In this document: positions 1 through 14,669 of the stretch, in pieces | Numbering within the stretch: the stretch's first letter is position 1 | Layout: every line of letters begins with the position of its first letter | DNA from: Sphingomonas endophytica | GTDB taxonomy: Bacteria; Pseudomonadota; Alphaproteobacteria; Sphingomonadales; Sphingomonadaceae | Length of the DNA: 64,000 nucleotides | Direction: 5' to 3' | NCBI RefSeq assembly: GCF_001476895.1 | Contig: NZ_LDTB01000026.1 | Coordinates: forward strand, 1 to 64,000 | Position numbers and translations under genes: made by a program | The notes under the pieces: model-generated | Databases searched by the model: none | What the model was told of the DNA's origin: nothing | The model's input: only the letters and a program-made list of their open reading frames with translations

Positions 1-897
1 CATCTCCACAGCCTCGTGCTGGCGGGCTGGGTCGGCAACTGGCTGATCGAGATCGCGGCGGGCTGGTCGATCGTGCTGGTGGTCAGCGGCCTGTACCTCT
101 GGTGGGGGCGCGGGGGGACCGTCGGCGTGCGCGGGCGGGCGCGGGGACGGCTGTTCTGGCGCGACCTGCACGCGACGACCGGCCTGTTCGCGGGCGCGCT
201 GATCCTGTTCCTGGCGATCAGCGGCATGCCGTGGAGCGCGGTGTGGGGGCGTAACGTGCAGGCCGGCGTGGCGGGTGCCGGCTGGGGCCGCCCGGCCGCG
301 CCGGTCGGCGACACGCACGCGGGGCACGATTTGCCATGGTCGCTCCAGCAGCATGCGATGCCGAGCGGGCAGGCGCCGCGCATCACCGCCGATCGGGCGC
401 TGACGGCGGCGGAGGCGCGCGGGATGGCGCGCGACTGGACAATGACCTGGCCGAGCGCCCCCGGCGCACCCTATCTGGTCAGCGCGACGCTGGGCCCGTC
501 CGGCGCGGCGCATGTCGTCTATGTCGATGCGGGCAACGGCCGCGTGTTGCAGGACGCGCGCTTCGGCGACTTCGGTCGCCCCGCGCAGGCGATCGAATGG
601 AGCGCCGCCGTCCATCAAGGGAAGGAATATGGGGAGGCAAACCGGCTGGTGATGCTGGCCGCATGCCTCGCGCTCGCGCTGCTGACGATCACCGCGCCGG
701 TGATGTGGTGGAAGCGTGGGCCGCGCGGTCGCACCGCGCTGCCCGACGCGCGCACCGGGCGCGGATTGCTGGCGATCATGGCGGCGGCGGGCATCGCGTT
801 CCCGCTGACCGGGCTGACGATGCTCGCCGCGCTCGGCTATGGCTGGGTGACGCGCGCCAGCCGGGCGCGGAACAACTGCCCTTCCTCCACCACATAG
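1..897 (+). CDS. PepSY-associated membrane protein, 5' end outside window
   Basis: The reading frame is already open at base 1, so the N-terminus lies off the window; 298 codons are visible. The first visible residues (HLHSL..GNWLIEIAAGW) and the following SGLYLWW match the conserved helix of PepSY-associated transmembrane proteins, which often sit near TonB receptors or iron-reductase functions. Four hydrophobic segments are visible, around visible residues 10-34, 58-76, 217-236 and 257-280. The part between them is periplasmic-like and carries the PepSY-type stretch. The coding end is unusual: the last 61 bases overlap the 3' end of the convergent MFS gene, and the last 15 or so residues look non-hydrophobic and arbitrary. 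That suggests the original C-terminus was lost or replaced. The substrate is unknown. Confidence 0.75.
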   Translation, partial: HLHSLVLAGWVGNWLIEIAAGWSIVLVVSGLYLWWGRGGTVGVRGRARGRLFWRDLHATTGLFAGALILFLAISGMPWSAVWGRNVQAGVAGAGWGRPAAPVGDTHAGHDLPWSLQQHAMPSGQAPRITADRALTAAEARGMARDWTMTWPSAPGAPYLVSATLGPSGAAHVVYVDAGNGRVLQDARFGDFGRPAQAIEWSAAVHQGKEYGEANRLVMLAACLALALLTITAPVMWWKRGPRGRTALPDARTGRGLLAIMAAAGIAFPLTGLTMLAALGYGWVTRASRARNNCPSSTT

Positions 898-2072
898 ACG
901 ATCGCGAATACCGCAATGCCGATTCCCAGATAGCCCAGGGTCATCGGCAAGGTGGTGCCGGCATAGGCCTGACCGATCGCCGATCCGACCAGCACCGCGC
1001 CGACGCTGGTGATGAAGCCCTGCACCGATGAGGCGGTCCCGGCGATCGCCCCGACCGGCTCCATCGCCATCGCGCCGAAGTTCGACCCGCACAACCCGAT
1101 GCAGGTCATGCTGAGCGACTGGAAGACCATGTAGCTGGTCAGCGTCTCCCATCCCATCCACACCACCGACAGGTGCGCCAGCGACAGGACGATCAGCGCC
1201 AGCACCGCCGTCTGCGAGATCATCCGCGTCCCCAGCCGTTCGACCAACCGGCTGTTGAGGAAGGACGCCACCCCCATCGCGCCCGCGCAGATCGCGAACA
1301 GCAGGGTGAAGCGGTCGCCCGCGCCGAATTCGTCGACGAACACCTGCTGCGCCGACGACACGAAGGCGATGATCCCGCCGAAGGTCAGCGACGCGGCCAG
1401 CGCGTAGCCGAGCGAGTAACGGTTGGTCAGCGTTTCGCGGTAGCTGCTCGACAGATTGGCGATCGAGATCGCGCGCCGCCGCTCGACCGGCAGGGTTTCG
1501 GGCAGGCGGAACAGCGTCCAGAGCAACACCAGCCCCGCGAACCCGCCCAGCGCGTGAAACACGAACCGCCACGGCCCGATCGCCAGCAGTCCCTGTCCCA
1601 GGGTGGGCGCGAGAATCGGGACGAGGAAGAAGATCATCTGCGCGACCGACATCGTGCGCGCCATCTGCCGCCCCGACGCATTGTCGCGCACCACCGCCAC
1701 CGCGATCACGCGCGTCGAGGCCGACATCAGCCCCTGCAGCACGCGCGCGCCCAGCAGCGCGCCGAACGTGGCGGACGCGGCGGCGAACACGCTTGCCCCG
1801 ACGAAGCCGAGCAAGGTCGCCACCAGCACCGGCTTGCGCCCATAGCGATCGGCGAGCGGGCCATAGAGCAATTGCCCGACGCCGAAACCCAGCACATAGG
1901 CGGTCACAACCCATTGCCGGTGGTTGGCCTCCGCGATCCCCAGATCGTGCCCGATATTGGCGAGCGCGGGGAGCATCAGGTCGACCCCCAGCGCGTTGAC
2001 CGCCATCACCGCCGCAACGAAGACGACGAACTCGGTCGGGCGCATCCCTGGCGGGGCGGCGTGGGCTTTCAT
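837..2072 (-). CDS. MFS multidrug efflux transporter, Bcr/CflA type
   Basis: This 411-residue protein has about 12 hydrophobic segments and fits the Bcr/CflA branch of drug:proton antiporters in the inner membrane. The MFS signature after helix 2 is visible as GPLADRYGRKPVL, and the helix-4 region carries RVLQGLMSAST, close to the family RxxQGxxxa pattern. The first helix has the LxvDlmLPAL form typical of this group. The ATG start lies 16 bases after the M24 peptidase stop, so the two genes are probably co-transcribed. The upstream Shine-Dalgarno is weak, which fits reliance on coupling. It converges on the PepSY gene with a 61-base overlap. The substrate cannot be told from sequence. Confidence 0.88.
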   Translation of the reverse strand: MKAHAAPPGMRPTEFVVFVAAVMAVNALGVDLMLPALANIGHDLGIAEANHRQWVVTAYVLGFGVGQLLYGPLADRYGRKPVLVATLLGFVGASVFAAASATFGALLGARVLQGLMSASTRVIAVAVVRDNASGRQMARTMSVAQMIFFLVPILAPTLGQGLLAIGPWRFVFHALGGFAGLVLLWTLFRLPETLPVERRRAISIANLSSSYRETLTNRYSLGYALAASLTFGGIIAFVSSAQQVFVDEFGAGDRFTLLFAICAGAMGVASFLNSRLVERLGTRMISQTAVLALIVLSLAHLSVVWMGWETLTSYMVFQSLSMTCIGLCGSNFGAMAMEPVGAIAGTASSVQGFITSVGAVLVGSAIGQAYAGTTLPMTLGYLGIGIAVFAIVYVVEEGQLFRARLARVTQP

Positions 2073-2088
2073 GGCATCATGTCCGTGA

Positions 2089-3270
2089 TCAGTCGAAAGG
2101 TCGGTCGATGGATGGTTGCGGCGGGGTGAACCATGCCGCTCCAGCGTCCGTGACGTGGAAATGATCCTCCAGCCGGATACCGAAACGCCCCGGCACGACG
2201 ATCATCGGCTCGTTGGAGAAGCACATGCCGGGTGCGAGCGGCGTGGTGTCGCCGCGCACCAGATAGGCGGGCTCGTGGATCGACAGGCCGATGCCGTGCC
2301 CGGTGCGATGCGGCAGCCCGGGCAGGCGATAGTCCGGCCCCAGCCCCTCGCGCACCAGCACGTCGCGCGCGGCGGCATCGATCGCCTCGCACGGAACGCC
2401 CGGCGCGACCGCGGCGAAGGCGGCGGCCTGCGCGGCATGTTCGATGTCCCAGATCGCGCGCACCTCGTCGGCGACCGGCCCGAAGGCGTAGGTCCGGGTG
2501 ATGTCGCTGTGATAGCCGTGGACGCGGCACCCGGTATCGACCAGCACCATATCGCCTTCCGCCAGCGCGCGGTCGCCCGGAAGACCGTGCGGATAGGCGG
2601 TCGCCTGCCCGAACTGGACGATACAGAAGGTGGAGGGGCCGCCGCCGAGCGCGCGATGCGCGTCGTCGATGAAGCGGACCACCTCGCTCTCGCGGATGCC
2701 GGGCGTCAGGATGCGCGACGCGGCGGCCTGTACCGCAAGCGTCATCTGCTTCGCCTCCGACAGGAGCGCCAGTTCGGCGGGCGATTTGATCATCCGGCAC
2801 CCGTCGATCGCCCCCGCACCGTCGACCGTGGTCAGCCCGGCCGCCGCGATCCGCCGCGCCCAGCCGAAGAACAGCAGCGGATCAAGCGCCAGCGTCGCAC
2901 CTGCCGGGAGCGCGTCGGCGACCAGCGCGACGGGATCCTCATCCTCTTCCCAGAGCAGCAGATCGGCGGCGATCGTCAGCTCGGCCTCCAGCGTGCCGCG
3001 CTCGAACGCCGGGCACACCAGCTTCGGCGTGCCCGTGACCGGCAGCAGCAACGCGACCAGCCGCTCGCTCGGCGACCAGGGTACGCCGGTGAAATACTGC
3101 AGCGACGCCCCCGCCTGCACCAGTAGCGCGTCGGCGCCCTGTTCCGCCGTCAGCGCACGCGCCCGTTCCAGCCGCGCGGCGCGCTCTTCGCGCGTGATCG
3201 CGGGCGCGCGCGCGCTCCACGGGCGCAGGGCCGCCAGTTCCGCCGCCGCGCTGGATCCCCCGATCGTCAT
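2089..3270 (-). CDS. M24 family metallopeptidase (Xaa-Pro aminopeptidase-like)
   Basis: A 393-residue cytosolic peptidase-like protein with the creatinase N-terminal domain (roughly residues 20-150) followed by a pita-bread M24 domain. The metal ligands are recognisable in order: Asp in LVDTGC, Asp in HSDITRTY, His in TGHGIGL, Glu in FSNEPM and Glu in IRLEDHF. This set is expected for a dinuclear metal site that cleaves Xaa-Pro or related dipeptide bonds. I chose the ATG at 3270 rather than the TTG at 3285 because GAGG sits 7 bases upstream of it. The gene is followed after 16 bases by the MFS exporter. The true substrate is uncertain because creatinases and other non-peptidases share this fold. 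Confidence 0.88.
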   Translation of the reverse strand: MTIGGSSAAAELAALRPWSARAPAITREERAARLERARALTAEQGADALLVQAGASLQYFTGVPWSPSERLVALLLPVTGTPKLVCPAFERGTLEAELTIAADLLLWEEDEDPVALVADALPAGATLALDPLLFFGWARRIAAAGLTTVDGAGAIDGCRMIKSPAELALLSEAKQMTLAVQAAASRILTPGIRESEVVRFIDDAHRALGGGPSTFCIVQFGQATAYPHGLPGDRALAEGDMVLVDTGCRVHGYHSDITRTYAFGPVADEVRAIWDIEHAAQAAAFAAVAPGVPCEAIDAAARDVLVREGLGPDYRLPGLPHRTGHGIGLSIHEPAYLVRGDTTPLAPGMCFSNEPMIVVPGRFGIRLEDHFHVTDAGAAWFTPPQPSIDRPFD

Positions 3271-3393
3271 GCCATACCTCGCCAAAATGGGTCAGCCCCG
3301 CCCCGGACGCGGCAGGACAATAACATAGGTAGTTACCGCTTCTTTACTTCTGCCGCCGTACCCCGGTCGGGCAAGAAGAAGAAAGAAGGGGCC

Positions 3394-3692
3394 ATGGCAT
3401 CCAAACCGCTGATCGACAACCGTCGTGAACCACGCCTGCCTGCGGAATGCCGGGGCTTGGCGCGGCTGGCAGTCTCGATCGAGATCCTCGACGCGTCCGC
3501 GGCCGGATTGCGCGCGCGCACCACGCTGCCGCTGGTCATGGGCACGCTGCTGAAGCTGTCGCTGCCCGGCAATGCGGAGCGCCACGCCCGCGTCGCCTGG
3601 GTGGACGGCAACGTGTTCGGTTGCGAGTTCATGAAACCGCTGAGCGCCAAGGAACTGCGCGATCTGGTGGACGCGACCGCCAACGCCGCGCC

Positions 3693-3711
<19 letters not shown>
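3394..3711 (+). CDS. PilZ domain protein
   Basis: A 105-residue protein made of little more than one PilZ domain. The c-di-GMP signature is present in both parts: an Arg-rich N-terminal motif (NRREPR, residues 9-14) and DASAAG (about residues 33-38), which matches the family D/NxSxxG turn. The protein has no signal peptide or membrane segment, so it is a likely cytosolic c-di-GMP responder. The start is supported by AAGAAGGGG 3-4 bases before the ATG. The gene is divergent from the M24 peptidase and converges on glgX, overlapping its last 19 bases. No flagellar or cellulose partner is nearby, so the output pathway is unknown. Confidence 0.85.
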
Positions 3712-8520
<4,809 letters not shown>

Positions 8521-8521
8521 C

Positions 8522-9784
8522 CTATAGCTCCAGCCGGTCGATCATCGGCTGGGTGATCAGGCATACGCCCTTGTCGGTGCGGCGGAAGCGATGCCCATCG
8601 AGCACCGGATCCTCGCCGACGATCAGTCCCTCCGGGATGATGACGCCGCGATCGAGCACGACCTTCCTGAGCCGCGCATGACGCCCGATCTTGCAATAGG
8701 GCAGCACCACCGCCTCATCGAGCGACGAATAGCTGTGCGCGCGCACGCCGGTCGACACCAGGCTGCGGTGGACGTTCGCGCCGGAAATGATCGTGTCGCC
8801 GGCCACCAGACTGGACACCGCCTGCCCGCGCCGCCCATCTTCGTCATGGACGAACTTGGCGGGCGGAGTCAGCTCCGAATAGGTCCAGAGCGGCCATTCG
8901 CGATCGTAGAGGTCGAGCTGGGGAATGACGTCGGTCAGGTCGATATTGGCTTCCCAATAGGCATCGACCGTGCCGACATCGCGCCAGTACGCGGCCGGTT
9001 CCTCGGGCGAGCGGACGCAGCTAGCGGAGAAGCGATGCGCGTGCGCGTGACCGTGCCTGACCAGATAGGGGATGATGTCCTTGCCGAAATCGCGGCTCGA
9101 TCCCTCCGTGGAGGCGTCGCGGCGCAATTCCTCGATCAGCAGCTTCGTATTGAAGACATAGATACCGAGGCTGGCCAGCGCGACATCGGGCTGACCGGGG
9201 ATCGACGGCGGATCGGCGGGCTTCTCGACGAAGTCGACGATGCGGTCGTTCGCATCGACGTGCATGACACCGAAGGCGACCGCCTCCATCCGCGGCACCT
9301 CCATGCACGCCACCGTCACGTCGGCACCGCTTTCGCAATGCTGGCGCAACATGATCTCGTAATCCATCTTGTAGATGTGGTCGCCCGCCAGGATGACCAT
9401 ATATTCCGGCGCGCTCTCCGCGATGATGTCGATATTCTGGTACACCGCATCGGCGGTGCCCTCATACCATTGAAACTCGCTGATGCGCTGCGACGCCGGC
9501 AGGATGTCGAAGCTTTCGTTGCGTTCCGGGCGCAGGAAGTTCCAGCCGCGTTGCAGGTGCCGGATCAGCGAATGCGCCTTGTACTGCGTCGCGACGCCGA
9601 TCCGCCGGATGCCGGAGTTGATCGCGTTGGACAGCGCGAAATCGATGATGCGGCTCTTGCCACCGAAATACACCGCCGGCTTGGCGCGCGTATCGGTAAG
9701 CTCCTTCAACCGGCTGCCCCGCCCCCCGGCCAGGACGTAGGCCATCGCGTCGCGCGCCAGCGGCTGACCTCTGCGTTCCTCCAC
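8522..9784 (-). CDS. glgC: Glucose-1-phosphate adenylyltransferase
   Basis: This 420-residue enzyme makes ADP-glucose from glucose-1-phosphate and ATP, the committed step of glycogen synthesis. Near the N-terminus are the nucleotide-binding LAGGRGSRL and the [15 protein letters not shown] region, which holds the Lys tied to effector binding in this family. The left-handed beta-helix part follows in the C-terminal third. The GTG start has AAGGAGAG 8 bases upstream, a strong ribosome site, so this gene probably has independent translation initiation and perhaps its own promoter in the 138-base gap that precedes it. glgA follows after one base. Confidence 0.95.
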   Translation of the reverse strand: MEERRGQPLARDAMAYVLAGGRGSRLKELTDTRAKPAVYFGGKSRIIDFALSNAINSGIRRIGVATQYKAHSLIRHLQRGWNFLRPERNESFDILPASQRISEFQWYEGTADAVYQNIDIIAESAPEYMVILAGDHIYKMDYEIMLRQHCESGADVTVACMEVPRMEAVAFGVMHVDANDRIVDFVEKPADPPSIPGQPDVALASLGIYVFNTKLLIEELRRDASTEGSSRDFGKDIIPYLVRHGHAHAHRFSASCVRSPEEPAAYWRDVGTVDAYWEANIDLTDVIPQLDLYDREWPLWTYSELTPPAKFVHDEDGRRGQAVSSLVAGDTIISGANVHRSLVSTGVRAHSYSSLDEAVVLPYCKIGRHARLRKVVLDRGVIIPEGLIVGEDPVLDGHRFRRTDKGVCLITQPMIDRLEL

Positions 9785-9922
9785 GTCAGGCTCTCCTTCC
9801 CTGCATCTTTACTATGCGTTCATTGCTCGTTAACCATAACGTCATCCGGCGGTAACAGCCCAACCGGACGATCCGAGTTCGTGCGTTTCAAAAAGAAAAC
9901 CGTGACCTAGAGAGGATTGCCG

Positions 9923-10042
9923 ATGCACCAGGCTCATATGCAGCGCACGTCCGATGGTCTGATTCGCGGCGTCGCCACCGCGCTCGTTCCATCCGTCCTG
10001 GCGTGGAGCGCGATCATCGTCGCGGTGAAGCACATCATCTGA
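9923..10042 (+). CDS. Small single-helix membrane protein, 39 codons, unknown function
   Basis: The ATG is preceded by AGAGGA about 7 bases upstream and opens a 39-codon frame ending in TGA at 10042. The first 15 residues are polar (MHQAHMQRTSDG), and residues 15-39 (from RGVATALVPS through WSAIIVAVKHII) form one plausible hydrophobic helix. It runs against the glycogen operon in the glgB-glgC gap, and its last 8 bases overlap the glgB 3' end. I do not recognise the family. Support comes from the ribosome site, the clear membrane-helix pattern and the otherwise empty gap; a chance ORF cannot be excluded at this size. Confidence 0.5.
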   Translation: MHQAHMQRTSDGLIRGVATALVPSVLAWSAIIVAVKHII

Positions 10043-12221
10043 CATCCGGCGCGGCGGCCGGCTCCAGTTCGAGCATGATCGTGGCCAGCGGCGGCAGCGT
10101 GACGTCCGCATGGCCATCGGTCGCCACCACGCCACCCAGATTGCCGAGCCCCGATCCCCAATAATCGTGGGCGTCGGAATTCAGGATCTCGCGCCAGCGG
10201 CCGTCGTGCGGCACCGGCACGCGATAGGGCATCCGCGCCACCGGGGTCATGTTGACGATCACCATGACCGGCGACGCGCCCGGCGCGGTACGCAGCCAGA
10301 CGAACACCGAATTGTCGGCATCGTCGCGCACCAGCCACTGGAATCCGTCCGGCTCGCAATCGCGGGCGTGAAGCGCGCGCTTCTCGCGATAGAGGCGGTT
10401 CAGGTCGCGCACCAGCTTGCGCACCCCGTCGTGCGCGGATGAGTGGAGCAGATCCCAGTCGAGCGGGCGCTTCTCGCTCCATTCCTCGCGCTGCGCGAAT
10501 TCCTGCCCCATGAACAGCAGCTTCTTGCCCGGATAGCCCCACATCATCGCATAATAGGCGCGCAGATTGGCGAACTTCTGCCAATCGTCCCCGGGCATCT
10601 TGGTCAGCAGCGAGCCCTTGCCGTGTACCACCTCGTCATGGCTGAGCGGCAGCACGAAATTCTCGTCGAAGGCATAGACGAGGCCGAAGGTGATGGCGTC
10701 GTGGTGATGCTTCCGGTGGACCGGCTCACGCGCCATGTACTTCAGCGTGTCGTGCATCCAGCCCATGTTCCACTTGAAGCCGAAGCCGAGCGCGGTGCGC
10801 GGTGCCTCGTCATACGCGGGGGCGGACACACCGGGCCAGCTCGTCGATTCCTCGGCGACGGTGAACACGCCGGGCTGACGCTGGTAGAGCGCGCGGTTGG
10901 TGGCGCGCATGAAATCGACCGCTTCCCAATTCTCGCGCCCGCCCTCGGCATTGGCGATCCACTCGCCATCCTTGCGCGAGTAATCGCGGTACAGCATCGA
11001 CGCGACCGCATCGACGCGCAGCCCGTCGACATGATAGCATTCGGCCCAGAACAGCGCGTTGTTGACGAGGAACGCCGACACCTCGCGCCGCCCGAAATTG
11101 TAGATCGCGGTGTTCCAGTCGGGGTGGAAGCCGAGCCGGGGATCGTCATGCTCGTACAGCGCGGTGCCGTCGAAGCGCGAGAGGCCGTGCGCGTCGGTCG
11201 GGAAATGCGCCGGCACCCAGTCGAGCAGCACACCCAGCCCGGCGCGGTGCGCGCCGTCGACGAAGCGCGCGAACCCCTCGTGATCGCCGAACCGCGCGCT
11301 GGGGGCGTACAGGCCGGTCGTCTGATAGCCCCAGCTCGGATCATAGGGATGCTCCGAGATCGGCATGAACTCGATATGGGTGAACCCCATCGAGACCGCA
11401 TAGGGGATCAGCCGCGCGGCCAGTTCGTCCCACGACAGGAACCAGCCGTTTTCGTCGCGCTGCCAGCTGCCGGCGTGCACCTCGTAGATGCTGATCGGGG
11501 CGCGGCGCGGATCGACCGATGCCCAGGCCTCGCGATGCGCGGCGTCGCCCCATTCGTGGTGCATCGGCGCCGTGGTCAGCGAGGCGGTCTTGGGCCGTAG
11601 TTCCGACGCAAAGGCATAAGGATCGGCCTTGAGCGGCTGGAGCGCCCCGTCCGGGCCGGTGATCGCATATTTGTACGCGCGGCCGGCACCGATATCGGGA
11701 AGGAAGATCTCCCATACGCCGGTGTCGTTGCGGCGACGCATCCCATGGCGCCGCACGTCCCAGTCGTTGAAGTCGCCGACGACCGCGACGCGGCGCGCGT
11801 TGGGCGCCCAGACCGCGAAATGTACGCCTTCGGCGCCCTCATGTTCGATCAGATGCGCGCCCAGCTTGTCGTGCAGCCGGAAATGCGTCCCCTCGTTCAT
11901 CAGGAAGTCGTCGGTGGGGCCCAGCACCGGGCCGAAGCTATACGGGTCCGTCACCCACCATTCGACACCGCCGCCCTGCGCGACATAGCGCAGCGGCTGC
12001 GGGTCGCCGGCGATCACGCCCTCGAACAGGCCACGATCGTCGACGCGGGGCAGCGTGCCGAGCAGCGCACCGTCCAGCGCGCGCGCCGTCACCGCCTCCG
12101 CACCCGGAATCCAGACGCGCGCGAAGGTGCCCTCGGGCCCGCGATGCGCGCCGAGCAGGGCGAAGGGATCCTCGTTGGTGCCGTCCAGCAGCGCGTCGAT
12201 CGCGGCGGCGGGCGGCCTCAC
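10035..12221 (-). CDS. glgB: 1,4-alpha-glucan branching enzyme
   Basis: A 728-residue GH13 enzyme that cuts alpha-1,4 chains and rejoins them as alpha-1,6 branches. Two N-terminal beta-sandwich regions are followed by a CBM48 region with VGDFNDWD (about 148-155) and the barrel. The catalytic Asp is D404 in GLRVDAV and the catalytic Glu is E457 in VAEESTSWPG, within one residue of their places in the E. coli enzyme, which also has 728 residues. The GTG start overlaps the glgP stop (GTGA). It ends 250 bases before glgC, the one wide gap in the glycogen cluster. Confidence 0.96.
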   Translation of the reverse strand: MRPPAAAIDALLDGTNEDPFALLGAHRGPEGTFARVWIPGAEAVTARALDGALLGTLPRVDDRGLFEGVIAGDPQPLRYVAQGGGVEWWVTDPYSFGPVLGPTDDFLMNEGTHFRLHDKLGAHLIEHEGAEGVHFAVWAPNARRVAVVGDFNDWDVRRHGMRRRNDTGVWEIFLPDIGAGRAYKYAITGPDGALQPLKADPYAFASELRPKTASLTTAPMHHEWGDAAHREAWASVDPRRAPISIYEVHAGSWQRDENGWFLSWDELAARLIPYAVSMGFTHIEFMPISEHPYDPSWGYQTTGLYAPSARFGDHEGFARFVDGAHRAGLGVLLDWVPAHFPTDAHGLSRFDGTALYEHDDPRLGFHPDWNTAIYNFGRREVSAFLVNNALFWAECYHVDGLRVDAVASMLYRDYSRKDGEWIANAEGGRENWEAVDFMRATNRALYQRQPGVFTVAEESTSWPGVSAPAYDEAPRTALGFGFKWNMGWMHDTLKYMAREPVHRKHHHDAITFGLVYAFDENFVLPLSHDEVVHGKGSLLTKMPGDDWQKFANLRAYYAMMWGYPGKKLLFMGQEFAQREEWSEKRPLDWDLLHSSAHDGVRKLVRDLNRLYREKRALHARDCEPDGFQWLVRDDADNSVFVWLRTAPGASPVMVIVNMTPVARMPYRVPVPHDGRWREILNSDAHDYWGSGLGNLGGVVATDGHADVTLPPLATIMLELEPAAAPDVR

Positions 12222-14641
12222 TTCACGCCCCAGATCTCACGCGCATAGTCGCCGATCGTGCGGTCGGACGAGAACCATCCCATGTTGGCGACGTTGAGGA
12301 TCGCCGAACGCTGCCATCCGTCGCGATCATTCCAGCGCGCGTCCACCGCGCGCTGCGCCGCCGAATAGGCGTCGAAATCGGCGGCGACCATGAACCAGTC
12401 GTGGTCGTACAGGCCGTTCATGAGATCGCGGTAGCGGTTCGGGTCATCAGGGGAGAACACCCCAGAGGCGATAGCGTTCACCGCCTGCGCGAGTTCCGCC
12501 GAATTTTCTATGACCGCGCGCGGATCGTATCCGCCGGCACGCTGCGCGGCGACCTCGTCGGCGGTCAGGCCGAAGATCACGATATTGTCGGCACCGACAT
12601 GATCGCGGATCTCGACATTCGCCCCGTCGAGCGTCCCGATCGTCAGCGCGCCGTTCAGCGCGAACTTCATGTTGCCGGTGCCCGACGCCTCCATGCCGGC
12701 GGTCGAGATCTGTTCGGACAGGTCGGCGGCGGGCACCATCCGCTCCGCCAGGCTGACGTTGTAATTGGGGACGAACGCGACCTTCAGCAGTCCGCCGATC
12801 GACGGGTCGGCATTGACGCGCCGCGCGACGTCGCCGGCCAGCTTGATGATGAGCTTGGCCTGGTGATAGCTGGACGCCGCCTTGCCCGCGAACAGCTTGA
12901 CGCGCGGCGTCCAGTCACGCTCCGGATGGCTGCGGATCTGGTCGTACAGCGCCACCGTCTCGATGATGTTGAGCAGCTGGCGCTTGTATTCGTGGATGCG
13001 CTTGATCTGCACGTCGAACAGCGCGGCCGGATCGAGCCGCAGTCCCATCTCGCCGCGCAGGTAATTGGACAGCGCGACCTTGTTGGCGTGTTTGACGGCC
13101 GCGAAGCGTTCCCGGAACGCCGCATCGCCGGCGAACGGTGCGAGCGCAGTCAATGCCTCCGCATCGTCCATGAAGCGGTCGCCGATCGCTTCGGTGATGA
13201 GCGCGGTCAGGCCGGGGTTGCATTCCTGCAGCCAGCGGCGCGGGGTGATGCCGTTGGTCTTGTTGTTGATCCGCTCCGGATACAGGCGGTGCAGGTCGGC
13301 GAAGACGGTGGTCTTCATCAATCCGGTGTGGAGCGCGGCGACGCCGTTGACGCTGTGCGCGCCCGCGAAGGCCAGGTTCGCCATCCGCACGCGCCGCTCC
13401 CCGCCCTCGTCGATCAGGCTGATCGCGGCGATCGAGCGGTCATCGATCCCCTCGACCTTGCGCGCGGCGCGCAGCAGCTTGGCGTTGATCGCATAGACCA
13501 ATTGCATGTGGCGCGGCAGCAGCCGCTCGAACAGCGGCAGCGGCCAGCTTTCCAGCGCCTCGGGCAGCAGGGTGTGGTTGGTATAGCCGAACGTCTTCTG
13601 CGTCAGTTCCCATGCCTCGTCGAAGTCGAGGCCGTATTGATCGATCAGCAGCCGCATCAACTCCGCCACGGACACCGCCGGATGGGTATCGTTGAGCTGG
13701 ATCGCGGCACGATCCGGAAGCGTGCGGATGTCGCCGAAATACTGGACGTGGCGCCGCACGATGTCCTGGATCGACGCCGAGGAGAAGAAATATTCCTGCC
13801 GCAGCCGCAGTTCCTGCCCGGCCGCGGTCGAATCGTTGGGATACAGGACGCGCACCAGCGTCTCGGCGCGCAGCTGATCCGCCATCGCGCCCTGGAAATC
13901 GCCGCGGTTGAACGCGTCGAGGCGGAACGGATCGAGGCTGCGCGCGGTCCAGAGCCGCAGCGTGTTGACGCGCCGCGCGCGCCAGCCGACCACCGGCGTG
14001 TCGACCGCCATCGCCTCGACGATCTCGGCCGGCTTCCACGTCACCGCGCCGTTTTCGTCGCCGTGCACCTCTCCGCCGAAGCCGATCACATAGGCGCTCT
14101 CGCGGCGGCGGAATTCCCACGGGTTGCCGTATTGCAGCCACGTCTCCGGCAGTTCGACCTGCCAGCCGTCGTCGATCCGTTGCCGGAACATGCCGTTCAC
14201 GTAGCGGATGCCATAGCCATAGGCGGGCAGGTCGAGCGTCGCGAGGCTCTCCATGAAGCAGGCCGCCAGCCGCCCGAGCCCGCCGTTGCCGAGCGCGGCG
14301 TCGGGCTCGATCTCCTCCAGCGCGGTCAGGTCGACGTCCAGTTCCGCCAGCGCCGCCTTCACCTCGGCGCTGGCCTGCAGGTTGGCGAGCGTGTCGCGCA
14401 GCAGGCGGCCGATCAGGAATTCGAGGCTGAGGTAATAGACCCGCTTCGCCCCCGCCGCATGGGCGGCCTTGCTGGACACCATCCAGCGTTCGATGATCTC
14501 GTTGCGGACGGTCAGGATCGTCGCGGCCAACCAGTCGTGCGGCAGCGCGGCCTGCTCGTCCTTGCCGATGCGATGGACCAGGGTATCGAGGATGTTCAGC
14601 GCCAGCGCACCGCGCTGACGGCCGGAATCGATATCGCTCAC
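12218..14641 (-). CDS. glgP: Glycogen/starch phosphorylase
   Basis: An 807-residue GT35 enzyme that releases glucose-1-phosphate from chain ends using pyridoxal phosphate. The PLP lysine sits in GTGNMKFALNGA, and the N-terminal region shows YYLSLEFLIGRLL and GNGGLGRLAACFMES, both family hallmarks. The frame stays open 40 codons further upstream, but I chose the GTG at 14641 because the protein then begins VSDIDSG with a GGGGGG run just before it, and the upstream extension is Arg-rich shadow sequence. It is the first gene of the glycogen group. The brkB stop lies 28 bases upstream, so brkB read-through is possible. Confidence 0.95.
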   Translation of the reverse strand: MSDIDSGRQRGALALNILDTLVHRIGKDEQAALPHDWLAATILTVRNEIIERWMVSSKAAHAAGAKRVYYLSLEFLIGRLLRDTLANLQASAEVKAALAELDVDLTALEEIEPDAALGNGGLGRLAACFMESLATLDLPAYGYGIRYVNGMFRQRIDDGWQVELPETWLQYGNPWEFRRRESAYVIGFGGEVHGDENGAVTWKPAEIVEAMAVDTPVVGWRARRVNTLRLWTARSLDPFRLDAFNRGDFQGAMADQLRAETLVRVLYPNDSTAAGQELRLRQEYFFSSASIQDIVRRHVQYFGDIRTLPDRAAIQLNDTHPAVSVAELMRLLIDQYGLDFDEAWELTQKTFGYTNHTLLPEALESWPLPLFERLLPRHMQLVYAINAKLLRAARKVEGIDDRSIAAISLIDEGGERRVRMANLAFAGAHSVNGVAALHTGLMKTTVFADLHRLYPERINNKTNGITPRRWLQECNPGLTALITEAIGDRFMDDAEALTALAPFAGDAAFRERFAAVKHANKVALSNYLRGEMGLRLDPAALFDVQIKRIHEYKRQLLNIIETVALYDQIRSHPERDWTPRVKLFAGKAASSYHQAKLIIKLAGDVARRVNADPSIGGLLKVAFVPNYNVSLAERMVPAADLSEQISTAGMEASGTGNMKFALNGALTIGTLDGANVEIRDHVGADNIVIFGLTADEVAAQRAGGYDPRAVIENSAELAQAVNAIASGVFSPDDPNRYRDLMNGLYDHDWFMVAADFDAYSAAQRAVDARWNDRDGWQRSAILNVANMGWFSSDRTIGDYAREIWGVK

Positions 14642-14669
14642 CTTCACCCCCCAGTCTGTCGCCCGAAGC

